The position numbers and the translations under genes are program-made. Positions 35,744 to 47,470 of a stretch of 64,000 nucleotides of DNA are shown here, piece after piece (the first letter of the stretch is position 1; the number at the start of each line of letters is the position of its first letter). The DNA comes from Neocallimastix lanati (nom. inval.) (Eukaryota > Neocallimastigomycota > Neocallimastigomycetes > Neocallimastigales > Neocallimastigaceae). Under the pieces are notes generated by a model. It was not told the origin of the DNA and did no database searches. It was given only the letters and a program-made list of their open reading frames with translations. Location: the NCBI GenBank assembly GCA_016946835.1, contig JACVTC010000001.1:3384501-3448500 (forward strand), read 5' to 3'.

Positions 35744-37259
35744 AGTTATTCAATAACGAATAAATTGGTTTACTGGTGAATATGTGTATATAAATTTATC
35801 CTATTTTATAATATTAACTTAATATTATTACACTATTATTTATTTCTATTATAAATTAACCTTTAATTTTACATGAATAAACTATTTTTTACATTATATT
35901 AATTATTTAATTCAATTTAAATAATGTTAAAAAAATTTCTTAAATATATTTATAATCTAATAATTTCCCCCTAAAAATAAATATTTAATATTATTACACC
36001 ATTAATATTAGATGTATCTAAAACACCTCTTATAATATATGGTTTATATATAACCAATTATATGATGGAAACCTTTCTCTTGAAGGGTGATATTATACCA
36101 TCTTAATTTGTGTGAATACCTCTCATATATTGGGTTTTACATCACTTACAATTATAATCCGCTTTGTAGATTAGCGCTAACTTTTAAATAATATAATTGA
36201 TTAAAATTCAATCTTTCAGTTAATTTTTTCTTGAAAGTTAATTTTTGTTAATTTTCAATATTAGGCTATTTTATTCATTTCCAAGATAATATTATTTTTA
36301 AATAATAAGCTCAAAGAACCAATTAAGTGACTTTTCTTTAATACTTTATAATTTTTTATTTTATTTTACCTATTTTTTATTTTATTTTTCCTACTTCCCC
36401 CTAAATCCAAATTTCTAAAAGGATTTTATATATTTGGATTTTCTCATCATTATAATATTAATTATAGAAGTTTAATAACTTTATAAAATTTTTCAATCAA
36501 TAAGTATAGTATGTTGATGAATAAACATCATCCATTTATATATAACTTATGGTTATATTTATTATTTTATTATACCTTTCATCACGAAGGTTTTGCATTA
36601 TGATTATATTGAATTAATTATTATCTAAACCTATTTCATGCTAGATTTAATAATACTATTATTATTAGGATGTACCCTAGGAATTGCCATTCTATTATAT
36701 TTCCCTTTGAATATTTGGGATATTATATTTTAAATTATTTTGTATGGGATCTCTGACATATAATCTCTTCCATTATTGTAGTTTATATTAATATATACGT
36801 GTTTGATATGTATAAATACTCGTTACAATAACTATACTTTAAATAATAAGTTTTGTTCTTTAAAAAGAATCATAAATACTAATAACCAAGAGTTCATTTA
36901 TTAAAATATCAAATTATAATTTCAATTAAGGTATATATTTTTCTTTTAAATACGTTTGTGTGTGTTTTTATCCTATTAAATTAATATTTTTATATTTTTG
37001 GAGTTTTACTTAACTTGCAGCAACTTCCATTTATCAACTATTTTATATTTTAAGGGTTTCTTTAATTTTGCAATTAGTTTTTTTAGTTTTCCTAAAATTG
37101 ACATATGAGCAGTTTTTATTATAATTTAAAATTCATTTAATTTTTTTTTTTTTTTTTTTTTTTTTTTGACATAATATTGTTACCGACAAAAGATTTTTTT
37201 GCTATGAATTTTTTTAAGAGTCAGATGAGACTCTTAATCTGTTAAGAGTCATGAATTTG

Positions 37260-37422
37260 TGGTTTATAATTATATCAATTTTATTAATATATTTTATGAT
37301 AAAGAGCTACTGGCACTTAATTATTCTAAATTAAATACTTCTATATTAATACATTGTGGCTTATACATAATTTATATTACAATATGTTTCAATACATTTG
37401 AAGCTTTCTACATATTCTAATA
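37260..37422 (-). repeat. 5' LTR of the 35.6-37.4 kb element
   Basis: This is the right member of the LTR pair, more eroded at its outer end (TAGAATATGTAG in place of TAGAGTATGTGG). Just inside it is a GAGTC-rich hairpin, AAGAGTCAGATGAGACTCTT (37213-37232). Confidence 0.7.
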
Positions 37423-39210
37423 ATAATATTTAAAAATTATACTTATAAGATATTAATTATTAATATTAATACTAATACTAATAATAATAATAAAATGGAT
37501 TAAAAAAAAAAGAGTAAAAAAAGGTTGATCTACATTTTATCACAGCATGGACAACACTTTGGGAGGAATAGTTTTCTGTAACTACTACTTCTGATTAGTC
37601 AATAGTGATGTTATATTTTAAAATAAAACATATTTTAAAAAGTGCTAAAGATTTTTTATTTTTTTATTTATTATAAAATTAAAAAAAAAATTTTTTTTAT
37701 ATAGAAATATTTTTATATGTTTGTAGTAGTATACATAAACCCAATAATAAAATTTCATTTTATTTTATTAATATTTCATTATTTATTTTATTATTAATAA
37801 TACAAATATATTTATTATTAATAAAATTAGTATTATTAAAAATAAAAAAATATATATATATATATAAAATTTTCTATTAATATTTAAAAAAAGAATTAAA
37901 GGTTTTAAAAATTATTAATACTTTTAAACAATTACACAATTTCAAAAAAAAAAAAAAAAATTAGAAAGTTATCTTTATAATTAAATATATATTTATATAA
38001 TTAAATATTATTAGTTAATTATTATATTATTATAATTACTATTATATTTTTATTAATATTTTATTTGACATTATTTATTTAAGAAATAATACTATTGAAT
38101 TATGGTTTAAATAATATATATGCTAATTTATAATAAATAAAAAAAAATAACTAGGTGAAAAGATCATCAAAATTGTTAATAGCTATAAACAATTATATAG
38201 TTTAAAAAAAAATAAATAATAATCTTTATATAAATATTAATTTTTTTTTTATCTTTATTACTTCACTATTTATTTACACATTAATTATTGATTATTATAA
38301 TAAGTTAAAACGTCACATATTGTAATATGCCATATTGTGAAATGAATCACATATGAGTTTAAAAAATTTTATAAAGAATAAAATTTAATTTTATTATTAT
38401 TTAAAGTTTTAATTCTTTTTGTTCGTGTCACACTGATTATATGAATTATACATATACATACAAATAATGTTTAATATTATATATATATATTTATATACAA
38501 GAAAATGTTAAATTTTTTTATTTATTTATTTACTTATTGATATAATTAATAAAATTATTAAATTAATAATATTATTAAATATTATTCAATTTTATTTTAA
38601 ATTAAAAGAATTTTATTAATAATATAAATTAACTTACAGATATAGAAAACAATCAAATGTGATAATTAAAAATTTAATTATTTAATTTATACATTTCATT
38701 TATTCAATATTTAAATATATATCTATAAAAATAATGTTCAATAATAGTACTAAAAAGAAAAGTAAATTAATAATAAATAATTATAGATAAAAAACAAAAA
38801 AAAAAAAAACAAAAAAAAACAAAATATTATATAAATTAAATTATATATTAATAAATTTATATATAAATATTTATTTATTTGTTTTATTTTTATTTTTATT
38901 TTTTTTCTTTTTTTCTTTTTTCTTTTTGCAACATATTATAATTTTTTTTATAAAAAAATTATAATAAATTAAAAAAAAGAAAAAAATAGTTAATAAAAAT
39001 AAATAAATATTATATAAAATATATTTATAAAATTAAGAAACATATTAAGAAATAAAAATTATATAATATAAAATTGTAAAAACAAAAGAATTAAAAATAA
39101 AAATAAAAAATAAAATTAATTATATATATATATATATAATATTTGATATATAACATTATTATAATTATTATTTTTAGTTTTAAACAAATTGCTTTTAAAA
39201 TTAATTTAAG
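37423..39210. other. gene-free AT-rich spacer
   Basis: No supported gene is seen. A short GC-richer patch (about 37530-37600) and a near-palindrome TCACATATTGTAATATGCCATATTGTGA (about 38311-38338) are the only non-AT-only features. Confidence 0.6.
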
Positions 39211-41746
39211 ATGAAATTTTTCACATTATTATTTTCATTCATACTCTTAATCCTTAGTGTTAATGCCATAGGTATTGGAGAATTAGTTTGTGGGGCTGCC
39301 ATTCAAGCAAAAGGTTGTCCAGTATCTAAATTAGTTGATTTAGATTCAATAAGTATTAATAAAGATAAGGAAACTATTTGTCAGATTATAAGAAACAAAA
39401 ATTGTCAAAAAATATTTGATAATGGTGGTTTTGGTAGTATTACTAGCTGTAAAGTTATGGGTGCTGACAAAATTAAACATTATGATGATTTAGTTAAGAG
39501 ATATATAAGTCAAAACCTTTGTAATACTGCTACTACTACCACTAAAAAAACAACAACTACTACTACTAAAAAGCCAGTTACTACCACTACTACTACTAAA
39601 AAACCAGTTACTACCACTACCACTACTACTACTACAACTACAACTACAGAAAAATCAACTACAACAACTACCACTACTACCACTACCACTACTACTACTG
39701 AAAAACCAACTACAACTACTACCACTGCTACCACCGAAAAACCAACTACAACTACTACCACTACTACTACTGAAAAACCAACTACAACCACTACCACTAC
39801 AACCACTACCACTACTACTGAAAAACCAACTACAACCACTACCACTACAACCACTACCACTACAACCACTACCACTACTACTGAAAAACCAACTACAACC
39901 ACTACCACTACAACCACTACCACTACTACTGAAAAACCAACTACAACCACTACCACTACAACCACTACCACTACTACTGAAAAACCAACTACAACCACTA
40001 CCACTACTACTGAAAAACCAACTACAACCACTACCACTACAACCACTACCACTACTACTGAAAAACCAACTACAACCACTACCACTACAACCACTACCGC
40101 TACTACCACCGAAAAAACCAACTACAACCACTACCACTACTACCACCGAAAAACCAACTACAACTACTACCACTACTACCACTGAAAAACCAACTACAAC
40201 TACTACTACTACTACTACTGAAAAACCAACTACAACTACTACCACTACAACCACTACCACTACTACTACTGAAAAACCAACTACAACCACTACCACTACT
40301 ACTACTGAACAACCAACTACAACCACTACCACTACTGAAAAACCAACTACTACCACTACCACTACTACTACTGAACAACCAACTACAACCACTACCACTA
40401 CTGAAAAACCAACTACTACCACTACTACTACCACAACTACAACTGAAAAACCAACTACAACCACTACTACAACTACAACAGAAAAACCAACTACTACCAC
40501 TACCACTACTACCACTAGTACTACTACTAAAAAATCAACTACTGCAACTAGATCTACTAAAAAAACAACTAATACCACTACATCTACTAAAAAAACAACT
40601 ACTGCAACTAGATCTACTAAAAAAACAACTACTGCAACTAGATCTACTAAAAAAACAACTATTACCACCAGATCTACTAAAAAATCAACTACTGACACTA
40701 GATCTACTAAAAAATCGACTACTAACACTAGATCTACTAAAAAAACAACTACTAACACTAGATCTACTAAAAAATCAACTACTAAAACTAGATCTACTAA
40801 AAAATCAACTACTAACACTAGATCTACTAAAAAATCAACTACTTACACTAGATCTACTACAACTTCAAAGAAGATTCCAACTTCTACTGTATCAGGAAAA
40901 TGTGGTCCAAAGTATGGTGCCTGCGCTAAGGCAGGATATTGCTGTAGTAAATATGGTTACTGTGGTAAGACTAGTGAATACTGTGGTAAAGGCTGTCAAA
41001 GTGAGTTCGGTGAATGTGATTCTGACAAGTCCACTGTTACGAAAAAGTCTTCTTCTACTTCTATTAAGAAGACCTCTGCCAAGAAGTCTTCTACTAAGAA
41101 ATCTTCTTCAAAGAAATCTTCTTCCAAGAAGTCTTCTACTAAGAAATCTTCTTCAAAGAAATCTTCTACTAAGAAAACTTCCACCAAAAAGACTACTGTC
41201 ACAAAGAAAAGAATCAGTACTACTACTTCAAAGAAGGTTCCAACTTCTACTGTTTCTGGTAAATGTGGACCAAAGTATGGTGCATGCTCTAAATCTGGTT
41301 ACTGTTGTAGTAAATATGGTTACTGTGGTAAGACTAGTGATTACTGTGGTCGTGGATGCCAAAGTGAATTTGGTGTTTGTGATGTCATAAAGTCTTCGAC
41401 CAAGAAATCCACTACCAAGAAAACTACTTCTAAGAAGACCTCCTCATCTAAGAAGAAGCTTAGTACTAAGAAATCTTCAGCTAAGAAATCCAGTACTAAG
41501 AAGACCTCTACTAAGAAGAAGAAGTCCACTACAAAGAAATCCACCACCAAAAAGACCACTACCAAGAAGAGAACCACCACTGTTTCTAAGAAGGTTCCAA
41601 CCTCTACCGTTTCCGATAGATGTGGTTCCAACTTTGGAGCCTGTGCCAAATCCGGCTACTGCTGTAGTAAATATGGATACTGTGGTAAAAGTAGTGATTA
41701 CTGTGGTCATGGATGTCAACCACGTTATGGTCTCTGTTATTCATAA
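39211..41746 (+). pseudogene. Thr-rich three-module CBM18 protein with one frameshift
   Basis: The frame opens at 39211 and stops at 40185. If one base is removed from the six-A run in GAAAAAACC at about 40112-40118 (all sibling units read GAAAAACC), the frame continues to the stop at 41744-41746, giving about 844 residues. The signal peptide spans 1-19. The six-Cys domain has Cys 27, 36, 57, 65, 80 and 104. A Thr-rich tract with EKPTTTT units covers about 106-450, and a TRSTKK(T/S)T tract covers about 450-550. CBM18 modules lie at about 562-602, 683-723 and 802-842, separated by Lys/Ser-rich linkers that differ from the Thr linker before them. Expected role: a long-stalked extracellular chitin-binding protein. 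The frameshift may be a sequencing or assembly error in a homopolymer, a true null allele, or much less likely recoding. The high conservation of codons after the break favours a functional gene. Confidence 0.85.
39525..40540 (+). repeat. ACT/ACC trinucleotide tract encoding Thr with EKP islands
   Basis: About 1 kb consists almost entirely of ACT, ACA and ACC codons, punctuated about 16 times by GAAAAACCA (Glu-Lys-Pro). It is the likely site of slippage and of the one-base insertion. Opposite-strand poly-Val frames over it are artefacts. Confidence 0.9.
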
Positions 41747-41800
41747 ATAAATTAATGAAATTAATGAAATAAAAAACAGTTAAAAATAAAATGAAAGTCC

Positions 41801-41831
<31 letters not shown>

Positions 41832-42206
41832 ATATGAGATTGAGAGAAAGAAGAAAGAAAGAAAAATAAAAATTTTTATAATAATTTTTTATAATTATTT
41901 TTTTATTAATTATTTATATAAAAAAAATAAAAATTAATAATACGTATATATATATATATATATATATATTTATTTACTTCCTATCTATTATAAATAAATA
42001 TAATAATTTTTTATATATACTATTATAAACTACATATATATATATAATTTTTCCTTTTTTTTTTTTTTTTTTACTTTTTATTTTTATTTTTGTAGAAAAA
42101 AAAAAATTAAATAAGTAAAACTTAAAATTTTATTTCATCTTCATCTTCTTATTACTATTAAAGATTCAAAAATAATATATATATATATTGTTGTTATAAG
42201 AAGTTG

Positions 42207-42237
<31 letters not shown>

Positions 42238-42940
42238 ACTCTTTTAAAAGATATATATGTTAATTTTTTTTTTATTATAGTTAAAAAAAAAAAAAATAAC
42301 AATTCTTATTACTTAATATAATATAATATCAGACTTGTTATGGAAGAATGATGAATTCATTTCATACTAATATATATGTATAATAATTTGAGTAATGCTA
42401 ATAATATAAATTATAAATAATAAATAGAGACATATAATTATAATAATAATAGTAATAATAATAATTATAATAATAATAAAATTTTATGTAATATATATAT
42501 ATATATAAATTCTTTCTATATTAGAGTAAAATATTATTTTTTATTTTTTTTTTTTTTTTATGTGCATTATTAATAAAAATTAAAATAAAAAAAATTAAAA
42601 TAAAAAAAAAAAAAAAAAGGAAAATAAAATACTCTAATATATATAATAAATAAATTTAAACATAATAACTTTTAAAATAAATATATAAATAAAAATCATA
42701 TAAGTGTTATAAAAATTATATATACCATAAATATATTTAACTTATAAATAAAAATCATCCTTTTTTTTCTTCATAAGTTTTATCTTTTAATTAAAAATAT
42801 ATTAAAAGTACCAACGAAAAAAAAAATATTCATTGTTTTTTTCATTTATTATATTCATAAAAAATAAATATTTAAATAAAAGATTTCAAATATAATATTA
42901 ATTTTTATGTATAGCATACCTATATTATAAGTAGTTCGTT
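41747..42940. other. gene-free AT-rich spacer
   Basis: The spacer contains an A29 run at 41801-41829, AT dinucleotide runs (41946-41969), an A29 run near 42208, and AAAT/AAT patches. No gene is visible. Confidence 0.65.
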
Positions 42941-43014
42941 TGAGCTATTATTCGATAGGTATTGTAAAATACCAAACTTAACCAAGAGCGTCGACGTCGT
43001 ACTGATAAGGCATA

Positions 43015-43209
43015 ATGATAATACAAGATCATCATCTATTTCTACGAAAGGGTGAATCTCACCTTAGTAGTTCAATAAATGATGAATCCGGGGAGAGTTT
43101 AGTGGACACTACACTATCTATTTTAAAGATGTTACTTCTAGGTTTTATTACTTTTTTATTTGTTAGAAAGGGAAAATTCCCGCATAGTACAACTTGCCGA
43201 AATACATAG
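43015..43209 (+). CDS. 64-residue ORF of unknown origin
   Basis: This short frame has more balanced base composition than its surroundings (block 42930-43210) and contains a hydrophobic stretch (ILKMLLLGFITFLFV). I do not recognise it. It lies just upstream of the non-LTR element relic and is followed by an A29 run near 43342, so it may be a fragment of a retroelement 5' region or of another insertion rather than a host gene. Confidence 0.2.
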   Translation: MIIQDHHLFLRKGESHLSSSINDESGESLVDTTLSILKMLLLGFITFLFVRKGKFPHSTTCRNT

Positions 43210-43339
43210 TATTTTTGAGCTTTTTTATTTTTTATTTTTTTAACTTTTATTTTTATTTTTAATTTTAAATGTACTTTTCACCTACATATATTTTTTATAA
43301 TAAAATTAATAAATTTATGGAAGTGTATTCTCTTCCCTG

Positions 43340-43373
<34 letters not shown>

Positions 43374-44289
43374 ATGTAGCGTCACCTTCTTGGGGGAAAT
43401 ATATCATTTAAAATATTATCTTTTAATTCAAAGATATATATTAATAAATTTTTATAGAACAATTACGAGAGAATCTTATTTTCTGAATTTATATATTTAG
43501 GGAGCTAAACGGAATATCTAGCCTAATATAAATCTCATACTAATTATGATTAATTATTTTTTTATTTATAATTAATTTATATATCATACTATTTATTCTA
43601 CTATTGTCAAAGATGTTCATACCCCAATAATATATACTGTATTTCCAGGTCCATTGAAGGTTAACGGAAAAGGAATAATCTCCATCAGGTGTATACTTAT
43701 TCCAATTTTCTATAATCCTGATGATAATGGTTATCCTTCTTAAGTGGCTTCGAGTACGAAGAGAGAAAATTTGAAATATAAGAAAGACTATAGTAAGTGA
43801 ATTTGATGTTTTATATTGCTTCTTAAAATGAATATATAGTAATATTGGAGTTGTATAGTTAATAATATCATGTAGTTTCTACATATTATTATTGTAATGA
43901 ATCTATTGCATTTATTTTTTTTTTTGCTTTAGCTTCTTTTTTTTTTATATATATATACAATTATCTATAGTATTATTTAAACTGATGTAGCTATTGTATA
44001 ATGGAAATGAAGGAGATGAATTCACTCCAAAACTTGTTTTTAAAACTTTAAATTAACTGATGGGAATATTTTTATAGTTTTTTACTACTAACATGTTAAT
44101 TTATGATGATTATAAAGAAAATTATTACATTAGCAAAGCCCTATTAATCGAATCAAATCAATTTATGAAAAATATAATGAATTTAGGTAAAAAAAAAAAA
44201 AAAAAAGAATATTTATATTGAATAAAGATTGGATGTTCGTTAGCTTTAAAAAATGGATAGTAAGAAAGCATGGAAATGGGTAAAAAAGA

Positions 44290-45400
44290 ATGCTAAAAAA
44301 TCAATCATTCACTGTCTCTCATCCTATTAAAAACAATAATAATGAACTAGTTTCTACAATAGCTAAAAAATTAATAGCTCGGCATTTTCATTATAAATTT
44401 CAAGTGTCGGATTCTTCAGGTCACGGTCTTTCTAGTAGAGATTTCTGGAAAGATTCTAATGCACTCAGAAATTTGAGAAATCTAATACATCAAGAATGGG
44501 AAATTATCCAAGATATTAGCTATGAAGAAATTTTAGCGAGGTGGTCTCATTTACCCTTAACTTTAAAGCTTGTAGTCCTGATGGGATTCCAGTAGAATTC
44601 TTTAAAGCTTTGATTCCTTGGTAAAGATGATTCAGAAGAATCTAGTGAAAAATAATAGTAAATATATTTCATCTGACTTTAAGTGTCTCAGAGTCTTAGT
44701 CAATCATATTTGTTAATGGTGATTTTTCCAAAATCATGGAATAACGCATTAATAGTTTCTATACCAAATAAAAAAAAAGGGGGTAGATCCATCAGATTGC
44801 AATGACTATCGTGGCTTCTCTCTTATTAATAATGGATTAAAAATTGTAGCGATAATTATCGCTATAATAGAATCTCTAAATATGGAATTGATAAAGGATT
44901 TATTAAGCCAGAACAATATGGATTTCGTAAAGGAGAAGAATGTATAAGTCTTTATACCTCAATAGGAATTATATGTCATAGACGCAACTTTGAAAATAAA
45001 GATACGTATCTTGCTTTTTTGAATTTTAAAAATGGCTTAGGACTCAGTTCCTATATTAATATATTAATGAAGATTCATTACTTAGGTATCAGGTGTAGGT
45101 GCTATATTTTTATTGAAAACTTATATTCATCTTTCAAGACTGGTGTAAGGGTTGATGGACAATTATTGGAATTCATTTAGAATTAAGAAAAATGTTCGTC
45201 AAGGTGGTCCCCTCTCACCAATTTTGTTTAACTTGTTCATTAATGTCATTTTTAGTAAACATGATAAATATGCAATCTCTGTTGGTAATAAACGTTGTTG
45301 TAGAGGTTCTCTTTGCAGATGACATTGTTTTATGCGCTCCAACAAGATCTCAACTTTAAGAAATTGTTAAAAAATTAGCCAGTAAGTGGGTTAGAAATAA
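44290..45400 (+). pseudogene. reverse transcriptase remnant of the LINE relic
   Basis: The 44290-44595 frame holds the region before the RT domain (ISYEEILARWSHLPL). A one-base shift then continues as ACSPDGIPVEFFKAL. Downstream pieces alternate frames up to FADD at 45312-45323, whose two Asp are retained. At least four frame changes and several stops are needed to read it. Confidence 0.8.
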
Positions 45401-46265
45401 AGAAATAAGAAATAAAGTTTGGTATCAATAAATGTGCCAGTTTAGTAGTACGATGGGAAGTTTCAAAATTTATTAATAATAGTAAATCTACCTTTTATCT
45501 TTCAAGTCAAGAGTTACCTAAAACAAATCGCTATACCTAGCTCTGTGTACCGTTGTCAAAAGATTTAGAGTTGAAACCGATCATACAGAAAATGAATAAT
45601 AAAGTTAGAAAAGCACTTTATTCCATTAAAAAATTTTTTTAAGAATTCTCTTATTCTTATTCCTTATAAACGAATGTTATTTTTATGCTATAGTAATTTG
45701 GTAAGTTTCGTATTAAACACTTCTACTTGGATTTAAAAAAGAAAGAACGAGAAGTACACAGATACATAGGATAAAGAAAATAAAATTTTTGCAGACAAAT
45801 TAGATAAATATCCATCTGAAAAATCAACTACAAAGTTTTACTGGGATAGAGATAATCGATTAAGGTTAAGACTAATTGAAAAAAAAAAAAAATAAAATTT
45901 AAGAAAACTAGAGACTACATAAATCTCAACTTTAAGTATCCTAGATATAGCATTGGTTTCCGATGGGTATTTCGTACCAGATGTGAATATAAATTTGATG
46001 CTTGTGTTGCCAAAGCTGCCAATATGATCGAACGGTGTCCTTGTTGTTATAGTGAAAATAGTAATCCCCCATTAGAACAATGCTTTTCTAACACTATATT
46101 TTCCATTAATTCAGAATGAAATATTTTAAGGATATTGAAATTTTTTATGAAAAATTTTTTGTTAATTTCCAAATATTGTCCAATATCAAATAGTAGTGTA
46201 AACACCGTTACTACAGATATGAATAATATGGAATCAAGTATTGATTCTGACGGTAGGGATTAAGT

Positions 46266-46266
46266 T

Positions 46267-46309
<43 letters not shown>

Positions 46310-46312
46310 TAG
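46266..46312. repeat. AAT microsatellite inside the LINE 3' part
   Basis: About 12 AAT units encode an Asn run in one frame. They are followed by further Asn/Ser-rich remnants to about 46480, and then by a recognisably coding stretch (KEWNVVFNNCISFGYYSKT at about 46562). Confidence 0.8.
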
Positions 46313-46880
46313 AAATAATATTGTTATTAATAGTAATAGTACTGATAGTGAAAAATATGAATATGAATATTAATATTAATGATAGTGAGAATAATAGTGT
46401 CGTTACTAATAATGAAGTGAATAGATCAATTGATGATAATCATGCTAATATTAATAATTTTCTGAATAATGAGTCTGTAAATATATCTATGACATGATAT
46501 TGAGAATTTAACTTCCCTCCTGCTGGAAGAGATGCAAACATTATTTGATTTAAATTATAAAAAGGAATGGAATGTTGTGTTCAATAACTGTATCTCTTTT
46601 GGTTATTACTCTAAAACGCCATTCTTGGTGCGATCTGAGGTTCTCTTTACCGAAATTATGCCAAGAGCTCGTGCTCGACAAGGGTTGCTATTCTGATGGT
46701 ATAAGTATTAACTAACAGAGAGCGTCAACCACTGAAAATGCAGTAAAACAGGCTATCCATTACTTCTGAAGGAGAAGACTATAATTTCTTTCAGATTGTA
46801 AATTTAAACCCTAATCTGGAATAAGAATTCCTTTTTAAACAAAATTCTTACATTCATAGAGGTGAGGTTTGCTGCATATG

Positions 46881-47191
46881 AACTTTTTTCTTAATTTATT
46901 TATACACTTTTTTTTTATAACCTCAATTATTACGAACTTTAACTTTATTTATTTATTCATTTATTAATTTCATGATTACTATTTTTTTTTTTTTTTTTAA
47001 AAAAAGAAAACACAATTAATAAAAAAAAAAAAAATAAATATCATATTTCTGAACTGAATATGTTCTTTAATGAACTGGAAGATCTAGATCATACTCTATT
47101 CAATGAAAAAAAAATTATAAAAAAAAAAAAACTTTAATGAATTAAAGGTTTACTTCAATTCAAACAAAAAACAAAGAAATCAAAAATTCAG
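46881..47191. other. AT-rich junction between retroelement relics
   Basis: Poly-A and poly-T tracts flank a short, more balanced segment (47040-47100). Nothing recognisable is present. Confidence 0.5.
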
Positions 47192-47470
47192 TTACATTTA
47201 GCATTGAAATTAAGAGAAAAAGAAATATCGAAGCAGTAAAGTGCTATATTTTTTAATAAATGAGGATATAAAGCTGGAGAATACTGGCACCACCCAAAGA
47301 ATAAAAATAATAAGAATAAGAATAATAGAGAACAAGCCAACAATGTGGAAGAAAGAAGAAAACAAACTAAAAACAAGGATAATGAATGCAACTTCCTAGA
47401 CACACTGTTTGAGGATTACAATTTCGTATCTCAAGATGAATCCAACTACTGTACAGAACCGAGGTATTGA
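47192..47470 (+). pseudogene. possible copia-type gag zinc-knuckle relic
   Basis: One plus-strand frame reads LHLALKLREKEISKQ, stop, SAIFFNK, stop, GYKAGEYWHHPKNKNNKNKN, then a Glu/Arg/Lys/Asn-rich tail ending CTEPRY and a stop at 47468. The GYKAGEYWHHPKN part resembles the GHxxxxCW-x-PKN end of a retroviral-type zinc knuckle with its cysteines lost. The downstream piece (PPEQNLSYYVSSPKKDAPNK at 47487) may continue it. The opposite-strand 71-residue frame (47188-47403) is a shadow. Confidence 0.35.

Larger units (their letters stand above)
35558..37422 (-). mobile_element. decayed short LTR retrotransposon
   Basis: Two direct repeats of about 165 bp (35558-35728 and 37260-37422) share long stretches such as TTATTAATATATTTTATGAT, TTAATTATTCTAAATTAAAT and CAATATGTTTCAATACATTT. 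Read on the minus strand, the left copy starts TGTTAGAGTATG and is directly preceded by AGGTTTAAGGGGGAA, a typical polypurine tract, which fixes the orientation. The internal part is only about 1.5 kb. On the minus strand near 36060-36160 a frameshifted reading gives FTQIKMV-stop-YHPSRERF, reminiscent of the end of a Ty1/copia RNase H. No intact gag or pol is present. It is either a nonautonomous element or a heavily deleted copia-like one. Confidence 0.7.
43390..46880 (+). mobile_element. decayed LINE-type (non-LTR) retrotransposon
   Basis: Frame-broken fragments appear in the correct order of an endonuclease/RT element. NISFKILSF near 43398 resembles the start of an apurinic-like endonuclease. 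A later piece (GPLKVNGKGIIS near 43650) may be more of it. ACSPDGIPVEFFKALI near 44573 and PKSWNNALIVSIPNKKKG near 44730 resemble the RT N-terminal region. EQYGFRKGEECISLYTSI lies near 44910. RQGGPLSPILFNLF (from 45197) and LFADDIVLCAPT with the FADD catalytic box at 45312-45323 follow. SKDLELKPIIQKMNNKVRKA is the RT thumb. A CPCC cluster at 46036-46047 resembles the C-terminal zinc motif. Multiple stops and shifts show that it is dead. The boundaries are approximate, and no target-site duplication was found. Confidence 0.85.

Noticed and set aside
39510-40818. Long minus-strand frames of Val/Gly/Ser-rich protein
   Set aside because: They are antisense to the Thr-coding ACT/ACC repeat and have no signal peptide or domain. 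The plus strand encodes the CBM18 protein.
42990-43075. Possible hammerhead-like ribozyme (CTGATAAG followed by CGAAAG and a GGTGA/TCACC hairpin)
   Set aside because: The core is CTGATAA rather than CTGATGA, stem II cannot form next to GAAA, and stem I has no partner.
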